DNA of 64,000 bases from positions 8,186 through 72,185 of the forward strand of contig CAYRJW010000001.1 in assembly GCA_964424715.1 (NCBI GenBank), given 5' to 3'. A program made the translations under genes and the position numbers. This document shows, piece after piece, positions 35,447 through 43,583 of the stretch. Below the pieces are notes generated by a model, which saw nothing but the letters and a program-made list of their open reading frames with translations, did not search any database and had not been told where the DNA came from. The stretch's first letter is position 1. Each line of letters starts with the position of its first letter. The stretch is from JAMHZE01 sp964424715 (GTDB lineage: Bacteria > Pseudomonadota > Alphaproteobacteria > Rickettsiales > UBA8987).

Positions 35447-35827
35447 ATGACAGCAAAGAAAAAAATTCTGGTAGTTGAAGATAACGAGCTTAACCTCAAG
35501 CTGTTCACCGANNNNNNNNNNCTGCTGGAGGCCAATGATTATTCCGTGATACAGGACAAGAACGGCCAGAGCGTCATGCAGATATGCGCGCGTGAAAAGC
35601 CTGATCTTATAGTCATGGATATACAATTGCCGAACATCTCCGGCATAGATCTTATCGAAAGGTTGCGCATAGATGAGATATTCAAAAAAATTCCCATCAT
35701 CGCCGTTACCGCCTTCACCATGCATGATGACAGGGTGAATATAATGAATTCCGGCGCGGATGAATATATATCAAAGCCTATCTCGATAGTTAAATTTATA
35801 GAAATGATCAAAAAATTTTGTGGTTAG
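35447..35827 (+). CDS. divK: Single-domain response regulator DivK (interrupted by an assembly gap)
   Basis: A stand-alone receiver domain. ILVVEDNELNLKLF opens it, with the acidic metal site. LIVMDIQLPNISG holds the phosphoacceptor Asp, AVTAFTMHDD the Thr switch, and YISKPISIVKFIEMIKKF the Lys. This closely matches DivK, which controls polarity and cell-cycle kinases in alphaproteobacteria, and pleD follows directly as in Caulobacter. Ten Ns at 35512-35521 interrupt the first helix; the frame is kept across them. Comparison with the receiver spacing of PleD suggests only one base is really missing (see findings). Confidence 0.9.
   Translation: MTAKKKILVVEDNELNLKLFTXXXXLLEANDYSVIQDKNGQSVMQICAREKPDLIVMDIQLPNISGIDLIERLRIDEIFKKIPIIAVTAFTMHDDRVNIMNSGADEYISKPISIVKFIEMIKKFCG
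35512..35521. other. Assembly gap of 10 Ns
   Basis: Ten unresolved bases lie inside divK between codons for LFT and LLEAND. The round length suggests a placeholder rather than a measured gap. Confidence 0.95.
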
Positions 35828-35830
35828 AAA

Positions 35831-37198
35831 ATGGCAGGAAAAGTTTTAGTAGTAGATGATCTGGAGCAGAACTTACGGCTTTTAGAGGCAAAACTGAAAA
35901 TGGAGTATTACACCGTTTACACCGCCACTAACGGCTTTGACTGCATAAAGCTCGCAAAGGAAAAACTGCCCGATATCATCCTGCTGGATGTGATGATGCC
36001 GGAGATAGACGGTTTCCAGACCTGCCGTAAACTGAAAGATGACCCGGTAACGGCATCTATCCCGGTTGTAATGGTAACGGCACTTACCGAGCAGGAAGAC
36101 AAGATACGCGGCCTTGAATCCGGCGCTGATGATTTCATCACCAAGCCTATAGATGAGTTCCACCTGTTCGTAAGGGTGCGGTCGCTTATCAGGATAAAGG
36201 AACTTTTCGATGAGCTGAAACTGCGTGATAAGACCAATAACAGCCTCGGCACCGCGGCAAAACTTTTCTCATCGGTGGATATAAGATCTACCATAGTTAT
36301 CATCAATGATGATGTTTTCCAGGTCAGGAAAATGAAAGAACGCTTCGATAAGGACGGTCACAGGGTGATAATCCATAACCCGGCGGAACCCATAGAAAAA
36401 CTCCAGAACATAGATTTTGACATGGCAGTGGTAAGCACCATGATGGAAGACAGTAACGGTCTGCGCCTTGCGGTTGAGATAAAGGGGATGGAGAATAAAA
36501 AGAAGGTTCCTGTGCTTATAATGGTTGATGAAAGCAACAAGGAAGTAATGTTAAAAGGCCTGCAGGTCGGGATAGATGATTATATAATAGAACCTCTCGA
36601 TATAAACGAGCTTATGGCAAGAACCCGCACATTATTGCGCCGTAAGAAGATACAGGATGTTCTGCGTGTAGGCATTGAAGATAGTATCAACGCATCGGTA
36701 ATAGATTCACTCACAAGGTTATATAACCGCAGATATCTTGAGCAGCATCTGGGGACGATATTCCGTGAATCACTGCAGCGGAAAGATAGTCTCGTTCTGC
36801 TTACCATCGATATCGATAATTTCAAACAGGTGAATGATAAGCCCGGCTGGGGACACCATATCGGCGATGAGGTGCTCAAAGAGGTAGCGGTGCGCATAAA
36901 AGAATGTATCCGTGATAACGATCTTGCGGTAAGGCATGGCGGTGAGGAATTCATAGCGGTTCTCACTAACACAAATTTTGAGGCAGGCACCATAGTTGCA
37001 GAAAGGATAAGAAGAAGTATAGCGGAAAAACCTATCGCCATCTCGGCCGAGCCGGGATTTGTTAACTGTACGGTAAGTATAGGCGATGCCGCAATGCACC
37101 AGGATGGTGATAGTCCGGAAGACCTTATCAACAGGTCGGATGAGATGCTTTATAAAGCCAAAACTACGGGGAAAAATAAAGTAGTCACTGCGCAATGA
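35831..37198 (+). CDS. pleD: Diguanylate cyclase response regulator PleD
   Basis: Receiver-receiver-GGDEF protein of 455 residues that makes cyclic di-GMP when phosphorylated. The first receiver has Asp53 (IILLDVMMPEIDG). The second (about 155-275) has lost the phosphoacceptor (VVSTMMEDSNG), as in Caulobacter PleD, and serves dimerisation. The GGDEF domain carries the active site GGEEF at 370-374. The inhibitory I-site RDND lies at 361-364, five residues before it, so feedback inhibition should be intact. It follows divK by 3 bases and overlaps the AsmA-like gene by 4. Confidence 0.96.
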   Translation: MAGKVLVVDDLEQNLRLLEAKLKMEYYTVYTATNGFDCIKLAKEKLPDIILLDVMMPEIDGFQTCRKLKDDPVTASIPVVMVTALTEQEDKIRGLESGADDFITKPIDEFHLFVRVRSLIRIKELFDELKLRDKTNNSLGTAAKLFSSVDIRSTIVIINDDVFQVRKMKERFDKDGHRVIIHNPAEPIEKLQNIDFDMAVVSTMMEDSNGLRLAVEIKGMENKKKVPVLIMVDESNKEVMLKGLQVGIDDYIIEPLDINELMARTRTLLRRKKIQDVLRVGIEDSINASVIDSLTRLYNRRYLEQHLGTIFRESLQRKDSLVLLTIDIDNFKQVNDKPGWGHHIGDEVLKEVAVRIKECIRDNDLAVRHGGEEFIAVLTNTNFEAGTIVAERIRRSIAEKPIAISAEPGFVNCTVSIGDAAMHQDGDSPEDLINRSDEMLYKAKTTGKNKVVTAQ

Positions 37199-40023
37199 GG
37201 AAACTGGACAAAGAAGAATTCTATAAAAGATTATACAGCTTAAAGGAAAAAGCATTCTCCTTTATCTATGAGGCGGAATCTGTCCTGAACCGGATAGTAT
37301 TGCTTGCACTGCTGTTATTATTCCTTATCTGGATAAATCTTGGCAACATAGTTGATCTGCTGGTGAGCGAGAGCAGGATAAAACAGAACATCTCCGGTAA
37401 ACTCACCGAGATAACCGGCAAGAAGGCCGATATAAGCGGCGATGTCATATTCAGAAGCGAACCCGAGCCGATAGCGGTCATAAGTAAGGCGGTGATAGCG
37501 AATGATTCCAAGCTTACGAAAAATAATTTCTTCGAGGCCGAGACCATAAAGATCAGGCCGAAGATATTAAGCGCGCTGATGGGGAATTCCGACTTCAACG
37601 ATATATATTTTGAGAATGTTAAGATAAATGTGGATTCCGGGATAGAGAATAAAAGCGGGATATTCGAGGTTCTGACGAAAACCTTTTCGAGGTTCGGGAA
37701 GTTTCGTGACAAGAAGATAATCTTTAAAAATCTTCAGGTTAATTTCTACAAGAAAAATCCCCTGAACGATAAAAAACCGGTGGTGAGAAGTTATAATTTT
37801 CCTGAGCTGGAACTGAACCCTAATCCCTCTAACAGTAAGGTAGCTTTTGAGTTCAAGGGTAGCCTGAGTTCTCAGAAACTTCAGGAGAATTATTTTTTCG
37901 ATATAGGTCTGGGTGAAGGTTTCGGCGTGCCATCATCATATAAAGGCAGGTTATATTCTACCTCTACCGATCTGAATTTTGCCGGGCAGATAGATACAAA
38001 AGATAAGAACGTAAAATTCTCCGGCAATCTGGAAGGCAAGGCCAGCGGCGTATCTAAAAAGATATTTTCCCTTGTCGGTTTTTCTGAAGCCTTTCTTGAT
38101 AGCCTGAAAGATACTGATGATAACAAACTATCAGCGAATTTCACCTTCGATGGCAAAAGATTTGAATTGAAAGACCTTACCGGCGAAGGCGATATCGTCT
38201 CCTTCATTGTCAATGGCAGCACCGAGTTCAACGAGGCCAATAATTCCATGGTGGAAGTTAATGTCAGCAAGGTTGATTATTCAAAGATGTTCAAGACCCA
38301 GCTTGAGATGCTCCACGAAAAAAAGGCACAGAAGGTCGAGCGTGATTTCAAGAAAAGGATGGAGGATTATTTCCTGTTCGCGGTGGGAGATGATACTAAT
38401 TTCACCTTCGCTATGGATATCCCAAAGATAGATTTCTTCCACGGCAAGACCGGCAGCCTGAAGGTTAGAACGGTGCTTAAGGATAACCAGATAAAGATAA
38501 ATGATTTCGAGGCGAAACTGCCAGGAGCATCGGTGCTGAACATCGTTGGCCTTGCGGAGATAAACAAGGATGAGAAAAAGTTAAAAGGTGCTGCAAGGAT
38601 AGTTTTTGCCGGCAAGAGAATGGATGAACTGGTGCTTGCCATGGATACTGACGGCATTGAGGAAAAGGAAGAACGCTTCGGCCCGTTCTATATTGATGCA
38701 AAAGGCTTCCTTTATGGCCAGAACATACATTTCAGGGATATAGTCGCGCGGATAAATAACGATAAATTCGCCGGGCAGATGCTTATTGATTACTCCAAGG
38801 AACTCAAGGCTTCCGCGGCGTTCAACTTCACCAGCCTGAACATAGATAAATATCTGATGCTGGATAAGAATGTTGATGCCGGAATCGTGAAGGAGGAGAA
38901 CGCGCTTTCTTCCAAGTTCGATTTCCTGCGTGTGGTCGATTCCATCTTTGACAGTCTGGATATATCGCTGGTCGCCAATAATCTGGTGAAGGCCGGTTAT
39001 AATTACCACGATGTTTCCCTGTTCACCCAGATATCGCCGGGGATAACCGAGATAAGGAATTTATATTTTGTCTCTGACATGCTGGGCGAGGTTAGCGGCC
39101 GCGCGCATCTTGATCTTACCGATTTCCAGCCACGAATAGATGTTGATCTGGAAATAGATAAATATGATCTTGATCTTCTTATATATGGTGAGGAGATCCA
39201 CCAGAATGATGAATACAGGTTCGATGGCAAGTGGAGTAATGAGAAAATATCCTTTGAACGCCTGGGTAATTTCGTCGGCAAGCTTAATCTGAAGATAGAT
39301 AAATTAAAGATATTCCATTTCATGCTTGAAAAATTCGCCCTCTCATCCCATGCCGAGGAAAGCAAATTTGTTGTTGATGATTCGCGGGCGAACATATTCG
39401 GCAATAAGGTTGATTTTAAAGGTTACCTCACCACGGAATATCCTTCGTTCAACCTTTCTTTCATCGCATCAGACCTTGATTCCGAGGCGTTCATGTCAGA
39501 TACCTTCAACATGGACCAGCTGACCTCTACCTTTAATATAAGCGGCGTGTTGGCCTCTACCGGTTACAGTATTGAGCAGATGATACAGAACCTGAAAGGT
39601 AATTTTTCCGTTGCCACAAAAGGTCTGGTGATAAGCGGGTTCGATCTTACCGCGGTGGGCAAGGCACTGCCTATAGTTAAAAGAAGGGAATATATAAAAC
39701 TCATATCCGATGAATTACTTAACAGGGGCGAGACCCAGTTCGCATTCTTCACCGGCGGTTTCAACATTGATGCCGGCCAGATCACTTTCAATAATCTTAC
39801 ATTTGCCGGCCCTAATGTAGATAAAATGGTAGCCTCCGGCGTAATAGACCTGCCTAAATGGGAAGTTAACATAGATTCCGACATGATGGTGAAGACCACC
39901 GATGGCATGCCTTTCTCCCTGCGTGGCAAAACCACCGGCACCATCCCGAACGTAAGAACGATATGGGACGACAAGGGAATGATAAAATTCTGGGAAGATA
40001 AATTCTTCGGCAGCAGCAGATAG
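37195..40023 (+). CDS. Large AsmA-like periplasmic/envelope protein
   Basis: A 942-residue protein with one N-terminal membrane helix (RIVLLALLLLFLIWINLGNIV, about residues 32-52) and a very long beta-rich periplasmic body. The body begins with the AsmA-type phrase LTEITGKKADISGDVIF. Its C-terminal part (LKGNFSVATKGLVISGFDL, AGQITFNNLTFAGPNVDKM, SLRGKTTGTIPNVRT) matches the AsmA C-terminal domain. AsmA/TamB-like proteins are proposed lipid-transfer bridges between membranes. Its ATG overlaps the pleD stop (ATGA), so its synthesis is likely coupled to the cyclase, a pairing I do not know from other genomes. Confidence 0.8.
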   Translation: MRKLDKEEFYKRLYSLKEKAFSFIYEAESVLNRIVLLALLLLFLIWINLGNIVDLLVSESRIKQNISGKLTEITGKKADISGDVIFRSEPEPIAVISKAVIANDSKLTKNNFFEAETIKIRPKILSALMGNSDFNDIYFENVKINVDSGIENKSGIFEVLTKTFSRFGKFRDKKIIFKNLQVNFYKKNPLNDKKPVVRSYNFPELELNPNPSNSKVAFEFKGSLSSQKLQENYFFDIGLGEGFGVPSSYKGRLYSTSTDLNFAGQIDTKDKNVKFSGNLEGKASGVSKKIFSLVGFSEAFLDSLKDTDDNKLSANFTFDGKRFELKDLTGEGDIVSFIVNGSTEFNEANNSMVEVNVSKVDYSKMFKTQLEMLHEKKAQKVERDFKKRMEDYFLFAVGDDTNFTFAMDIPKIDFFHGKTGSLKVRTVLKDNQIKINDFEAKLPGASVLNIVGLAEINKDEKKLKGAARIVFAGKRMDELVLAMDTDGIEEKEERFGPFYIDAKGFLYGQNIHFRDIVARINNDKFAGQMLIDYSKELKASAAFNFTSLNIDKYLMLDKNVDAGIVKEENALSSKFDFLRVVDSIFDSLDISLVANNLVKAGYNYHDVSLFTQISPGITEIRNLYFVSDMLGEVSGRAHLDLTDFQPRIDVDLEIDKYDLDLLIYGEEIHQNDEYRFDGKWSNEKISFERLGNFVGKLNLKIDKLKIFHFMLEKFALSSHAEESKFVVDDSRANIFGNKVDFKGYLTTEYPSFNLSFIASDLDSEAFMSDTFNMDQLTSTFNISGVLASTGYSIEQMIQNLKGNFSVATKGLVISGFDLTAVGKALPIVKRREYIKLISDELLNRGETQFAFFTGGFNIDAGQITFNNLTFAGPNVDKMVASGVIDLPKWEVNIDSDMMVKTTDGMPFSLRGKTTGTIPNVRTIWDDKGMIKFWEDKFFGSSR

Positions 40024-40025
40024 TT

Positions 40026-40511
40026 TTAATCTCTGAAATTTATGAACTGCAGTGGCAGTTCGATTCCGAGTTCCTTGATGAAACCGATTGCTTCCTGAAG
40101 ATCATCACGCTTCTTGCCGTTAACACGAACCTGATCGCCCTGTATTGATGCCTGAACCTTTAAGCCCTTTTCCTTGATGCCTTTGGTTATTTTTTTTGCG
40201 TTGTCCTGATCTATGCCTTTCTTTATTTTTATCGCGAGTCTTATCATGCCCTGGCTGGCCATTTCCTGTTTGCCGAATTCAAGGCATTTCACATCTACCG
40301 TTCTGCGGGTGAGGTGGGTTTTCAGCATATCTATCATGGCTTTTAATTTCATGTCATCATCAGCGAGCAGGGTGATATCTTCCTTCTCCAGTTCGATGGT
40401 GGATTTTGTGCCGCGGAAATCATAGCGGTTTATCATCTCCTTGCGGGCAGAGTTGAGGGCGTTATCTATTTCCTGTGAATTTATTTCTGAAACAACATCA
40501 AAACTTGGCAT
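40026..40511 (-). CDS. yajQ: YajQ family nucleotide-binding protein
   Basis: A 161-residue cytoplasmic protein starting MPSFDVVSEINSQEIDNALN and containing the family's NRYDFRGTKSTIELE. LTRRTVDVKCLEF and GDQVRVNGKKRDDLQEAI follow. The fold is a pair of RNP-like domains. A member in Xanthomonas binds cyclic di-GMP, which makes its place next to pleD and the AsmA-like gene (convergent, 2 bases apart) suggestive, but that link is inference. Confidence 0.92.
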   Translation of the reverse strand: MPSFDVVSEINSQEIDNALNSARKEMINRYDFRGTKSTIELEKEDITLLADDDMKLKAMIDMLKTHLTRRTVDVKCLEFGKQEMASQGMIRLAIKIKKGIDQDNAKKITKGIKEKGLKVQASIQGDQVRVNGKKRDDLQEAIGFIKELGIELPLQFINFRD

Positions 40512-40513
40512 AT

Positions 40514-40831
40514 CTATGAATCCTTATCATTTAACATTTTGGATAATTCTTCCTTTATAATTTTCCTGACCATTTCTTCAAGAGGTTCTTCGCGTTCCTG
40601 CTTTTTGGCGGAAAATTCGGGCTTGATGAATTTGGAATTGTTGTCAGACAGCATCTTTCTGGTCATCTCGGAGATATCCTCGTCAAGATCGCCGTTGGTG
40701 ACTATTCTTATCATGGACCTGATGGCTTCAGTGCGTGATTTCATCCCGCGGGAGATCTTCCATTCATCAACCTTGCGGATATCTTCCGCAGAGAGTTGTA
40801 AGTGCATGTTTTTAAACTGTTCTACCACCAT
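40514..40831 (-). CDS. Possible ribbon-helix-helix DNA-binding protein
   Basis: The core HLQLSAEDIRKVDEWKISRG, then SRTEAIRSMIRI, fits the beta-strand/two-helix pattern of MetJ/Arc (CopG-type) repressors. A charged C-terminal helix (EEMVRKIIKEELSKML) follows. The frame can be read from a TTG at 40861, but that would run through the palindrome at 40843-40861. I use the ATG at 40831; a second candidate, at 40807, begins right at the ribbon strand. It precedes yajQ by 2 bases and is divergent from the XRE regulator. Target unknown; self-regulation is plausible. Confidence 0.6.
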   Translation of the reverse strand: MVVEQFKNMHLQLSAEDIRKVDEWKISRGMKSRTEAIRSMIRIVTNGDLDEDISEMTRKMLSDNNSKFIKPEFSAKKQEREEPLEEMVRKIIKEELSKMLNDKDS

Positions 40832-40842
40832 ATATACAGATT

Positions 40843-40861
40843 TTGTATAATATTTATACAA
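40843..40861. promoter_or_regulatory. Palindromic operator-like site
   Basis: TTGTATAA (40843-40850), a 3-base centre and TTATACAA (40854-40861) form perfect 8-base arms. The site lies just upstream of the ribbon-helix-helix gene and 75 bases upstream of the divergent XRE regulator. Its TATA core could also overlap a -10 box. Confidence 0.55.
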
Positions 40862-40936
40862 TTTACTTGATTTATGTATATTTTATGTATAAATATTAAT
40901 TGTTATTAGTTTTTTTAATATATATCACTAATTGAT

Positions 40937-41311
40937 ATGGAAAGTAAGATTTTTTTATATGATGGCCAGATAGGCCAAAAAATCAGGTTTTACCGCAAAA
41001 AAAGAGGGCTGACCCAGGCCGCTCTGGCAAAAAGGATAGGCATCAGCGCCCAGCAGCTGCAAAAATACGAGATCGGGAAGAACCGCATCAGCGCCTCCCG
41101 CATTAAAATACTCGCTGAGATACTGGATGTCCCAACACATTATTTCCTGCTCGATGCCAAAGATCCAAAGGAAAAACCCAACTCGTTCGAAGATGTCTCC
41201 AAAGAGTCCGGCGCGAATAAATTACTTTATTATTACTCCATGATCCGCTCGGAGAAGATACGCAAATTACTGATATCCAACTCCGCAATATATGTTGAAA
41301 GCGGCATGTGA
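40937..41311 (+). CDS. XRE-family helix-turn-helix regulator
   Basis: A 124-residue protein with an N-terminal Cro/CI-type helix-turn-helix (residues ~12-68): IGQKIRFYRKKRGLTQAALA, then KRIGISAQQLQKYEIGKNRI and ASRIKILAEILDVPTHYFL. A short helical tail without known domain follows. Proteins of this shape are frequent in alphaproteobacteria and often regulate motility or stress; I cannot say which here. It is divergent from the ribbon-helix-helix gene and convergent with fliR, whose end lies 11 bases away. Confidence 0.88.
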   Translation: MESKIFLYDGQIGQKIRFYRKKRGLTQAALAKRIGISAQQLQKYEIGKNRISASRIKILAEILDVPTHYFLLDAKDPKEKPNSFEDVSKESGANKLLYYYSMIRSEKIRKLLISNSAIYVESGM

Positions 41312-41322
41312 TCCTGCCGTTG

Positions 41323-42084
41323 CTAAAATATCTCAAGCAATTTGTCCTGAAAGAAACTTATATAAGCCAGCATCATGCCGCTGAAGGCAAGGCCCATGAA
41401 CAGGAACCCTACATATATCTGCACCGGCATAAGTATAAAAAATACCTGCATGGTAGGCATCAGCCTGCCCATTAAACCGGCGGCGAGATATAACATTAAC
41501 CCCACCAGTATCACCGGCGCGGATATCTTGAAGGCAATGAAGAAACTTTCCGATACGAAATTTCCCATCGTCTCGGCAAATTCGTTGAAGGGCGGCATTT
41601 TGGCTACATTAATTATGTCATAACTTTCGGTGATGGCGCGGAACGCCACATGGTGCAGATCGGTGGTGAAGAACAATGTTATGCCCACGACCGAAAGGAA
41701 ACCGCCGATCACCGAGCCTTGTGTACTCTGGTTGGCATCGAACATGGTGGCGGTTGAAAGGCCGGTCATGAAGGCTATCTTCATACCCGCAATGTGCAAT
41801 GTAGCCTGTATCACGCGCATCAGCAGCCCGATGAATATACCAATGGAAACCTCCCCGGCCAATATGAGAGTGGCCTTTAAAATATCCACCGGTATCGGCG
41901 GAAGTTTTGGCGAGATGATGGGAAATAATACAAGGCAGAATGTAAGCGCCAGCCCTAAACGTGCGCGGGCCGATACATAGGTCTCACCGAAACCGGGGAT
42001 GAACAACATAATAGAACCTATGCGTGAGAATATAATGGCGTAATGGAAGATGGCGTTATTGGTAAGTTCTGAGATCGCATGCAT
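41323..42084 (-). CDS. fliR: Flagellar export apparatus protein FliR
   Basis: Inner-membrane component of the flagellar type III export gate (with FliP and FliQ). The 253-residue protein has about six membrane helices and the expected conserved regions: FSRIGSIMLFIPGFGETYVSAR, GEVSIGIFIGLLMRVI, MFDANQSTQGSVIGGFLSVV and FFILMPVQIYVGFLFMGLAF. FliR rather than its virulence-secretion relative SctT is favoured by these. It is the only flagellar gene here; flhB and fliQ, its common partners, are not adjacent. It follows the NDUFS4-like gene by 3 bases. Confidence 0.92.
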   Translation of the reverse strand: MHAISELTNNAIFHYAIIFSRIGSIMLFIPGFGETYVSARARLGLALTFCLVLFPIISPKLPPIPVDILKATLILAGEVSIGIFIGLLMRVIQATLHIAGMKIAFMTGLSTATMFDANQSTQGSVIGGFLSVVGITLFFTTDLHHVAFRAITESYDIINVAKMPPFNEFAETMGNFVSESFFIAFKISAPVILVGLMLYLAAGLMGRLMPTMQVFFILMPVQIYVGFLFMGLAFSGMMLAYISFFQDKLLEIF

Positions 42085-42087
42085 GCG

Positions 42088-42372
42088 CTAACTCGTAAAA
42101 TTATCTGCGTAGGATTGTAGTTTTAATTTTGCGTTATGCGGCTCGGTGACCTCAAAATCCAGCCCGTTCTTCATGGCATAGGCAATGGCAGCTTCTCGGC
42201 TTGCAAATTTTAATTTTATTTCCTGTAACATATCGCGCGTGCCTACCCATCCGATAAGATTATCAACGGTTTTAGGGGTGGCAGGCTTATATTCCAGCAT
42301 CCATTTAACGGAGTTAGCCTTGCCTGACTGCATGGCATTTTTGGCGGGTCTGTATATCTTTGCTTTGGTCAT
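42088..42372 (-). CDS. Complex I 18-kDa-like accessory subunit (NDUFS4 family)
   Basis: A 94-residue protein matching the ETC complex I subunit family: AKIYRPAKNAMQSGKANSVKWMLEY at the start, then DNLIGWVGTRDMLQEIKLKF, FASREAAIAYAMKNGLDFEV and a basic tail. These small proteins occur in alphaproteobacteria and mitochondria and bind NADH dehydrogenase. The nuo operon is not in the window. It lies just upstream of fliR on the same strand, 3 bases apart. Confidence 0.92.
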   Translation of the reverse strand: MTKAKIYRPAKNAMQSGKANSVKWMLEYKPATPKTVDNLIGWVGTRDMLQEIKLKFASREAAIAYAMKNGLDFEVTEPHNAKLKLQSYADNFTS

Positions 42373-42542
42373 AATATGGATATTTAAATTCTTTTCGCAT
42401 TGTTTTCAATCAATATATGACAGTTTTGCCATTTTCCCCTGTTTAAATAATGCGGGCGGCATCATAAGCGTGCAAAACGGTTGTGTTTGGCGCATATAGG
42501 CATTATCATGGCAATGGTTTAACAATTAATAAAATATATAAA

Positions 42543-43130
42543 ATGCGCAAAGCAAGTGTTGAAAGAAAAACCAAAGAGACCGATATAAAAACTTCCGTTA
42601 ACCTCGATGGCACCGGGAAATATAATGTGAGAACAGGCATCGGCTTCCTCGATCACATGATGGAACAGCTTTCCAAACACTCGCTTATAGATCTTGAGCT
42701 GGACGCAAAAGGCGATACGCACATAGATTTTCACCACACCACTGAAGATTCCGGCATTGCAATAGGTCAGGCGGTAGCGAAAGCTATCGGTGATAAAGCG
42801 GGCATACGCCGTTTCGGCCATGCCTATATCCCGATGGATGAGACACTTTCCCGCGTGGCGCTGGATTTTTCCGGCAGGCCTTACCTTATCTGGCGTGTTG
42901 AGTTCACCCGCGATAAACTCGGCGAGATGGATACCGAGCTTTTCAAAGAATGGTTCGGCGCATTCGCGCAGGCCGCAGGCATAACCCTGCATGTTGAAAA
43001 TCTTTACGGCACGAATAACCACCACATCATCGAATCATGCTTCAAGGGCCTGGCGAAAGCGTTGCGCTCCGCGATGGAGCTTGATGAGAGGGCAGCTGGT
43101 GTTATTCCTTCCACGAAGGGTATGCTTTAA
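42543..43130 (+). CDS. hisB: Imidazoleglycerol-phosphate dehydratase
   Basis: Seventh step of histidine synthesis; a manganese enzyme. Metal-binding His clusters are GIGFLDHMMEQLSKHS, DTHIDFHHTTEDSGIAIGQA and TNNHHIIESCFKGLAKAL. The frame extends to 42483, but the ATG at 42543 starts the normal N-terminus (MRKASVERKTKETDI) and gives 195 residues, the family length. The monofunctional form (no phosphatase domain) is the alphaproteobacterial type. A DUF2628 gene follows, as in rhizobial his operons, but hisH, hisA and hisF do not. Confidence 0.95.
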   Translation: MRKASVERKTKETDIKTSVNLDGTGKYNVRTGIGFLDHMMEQLSKHSLIDLELDAKGDTHIDFHHTTEDSGIAIGQAVAKAIGDKAGIRRFGHAYIPMDETLSRVALDFSGRPYLIWRVEFTRDKLGEMDTELFKEWFGAFAQAAGITLHVENLYGTNNHHIIESCFKGLAKALRSAMELDERAAGVIPSTKGML

Positions 43131-43169
43131 TAGTTTGAAGTTCTTTAAAACTATTCCTATAATAAGCGC

Positions 43170-43583
43170 ATGTTCACCCGCACAAAAATATATTCGGTCT
43201 ATGTAAAAAAGGATTCCAAGAATCCTCTTGATACTGCTGTGTTCGTTAAGCAGGGGTTTAGTTTATGGGCGTTCCTGTTTACTTCCGTATGGGCATTGTT
43301 CAACCGTCTGTGGTTCGCATTTGTTCTGCTTCTGATATTTTCTGCAATGTTCGCCATCAACGAAGGCATAGAATTCACAATGGCATCTTTCATGCTGAAT
43401 ATATGGTTCGGTTTCGAGGCGAATAATTTTAAGGCCCGCCGCCTTGAACGCACCGGCTATATTATTTATGATGTGGTCACCGGCATAGATAAACTTGCTG
43501 CGCAGGCGAGGTTCTACGATAAGTATCTTTTACAAAAACCGGTAACAGCAGCCAAACAGACCGGCCTGGGCTTTGCTTCCTAG
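43170..43583 (+). CDS. DUF2628 family membrane protein
   Basis: A 137-residue protein with the DUF2628 pattern. A short basic lead (IYSVYVKKDSKNP) is followed by VFVKQGFSLWAFLFTSVWALFNRLWF. Two hydrophobic stretches and LNIWFGFEANNFKARRLERTGY come next. The family is usually encoded between hisB and hisH in alphaproteobacteria, and here it directly follows hisB. Its function is not known. It overlaps the next, convergent gene by 4 bases. Confidence 0.88.
   Translation: MFTRTKIYSVYVKKDSKNPLDTAVFVKQGFSLWAFLFTSVWALFNRLWFAFVLLLIFSAMFAINEGIEFTMASFMLNIWFGFEANNFKARRLERTGYIIYDVVTGIDKLAAQARFYDKYLLQKPVTAAKQTGLGFAS

Noticed and set aside
42483..42542. Upstream ATG of the hisB frame
   Set aside because: Adds 20 residues with no family similarity; the ATG at 42543 gives the usual IGPD start and length.
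43129..43155. Terminator after hisB (AATAGTTT/AAACTATT)
   Set aside because: An AT-only 8-bp stem without a T-tract is too weak to call.
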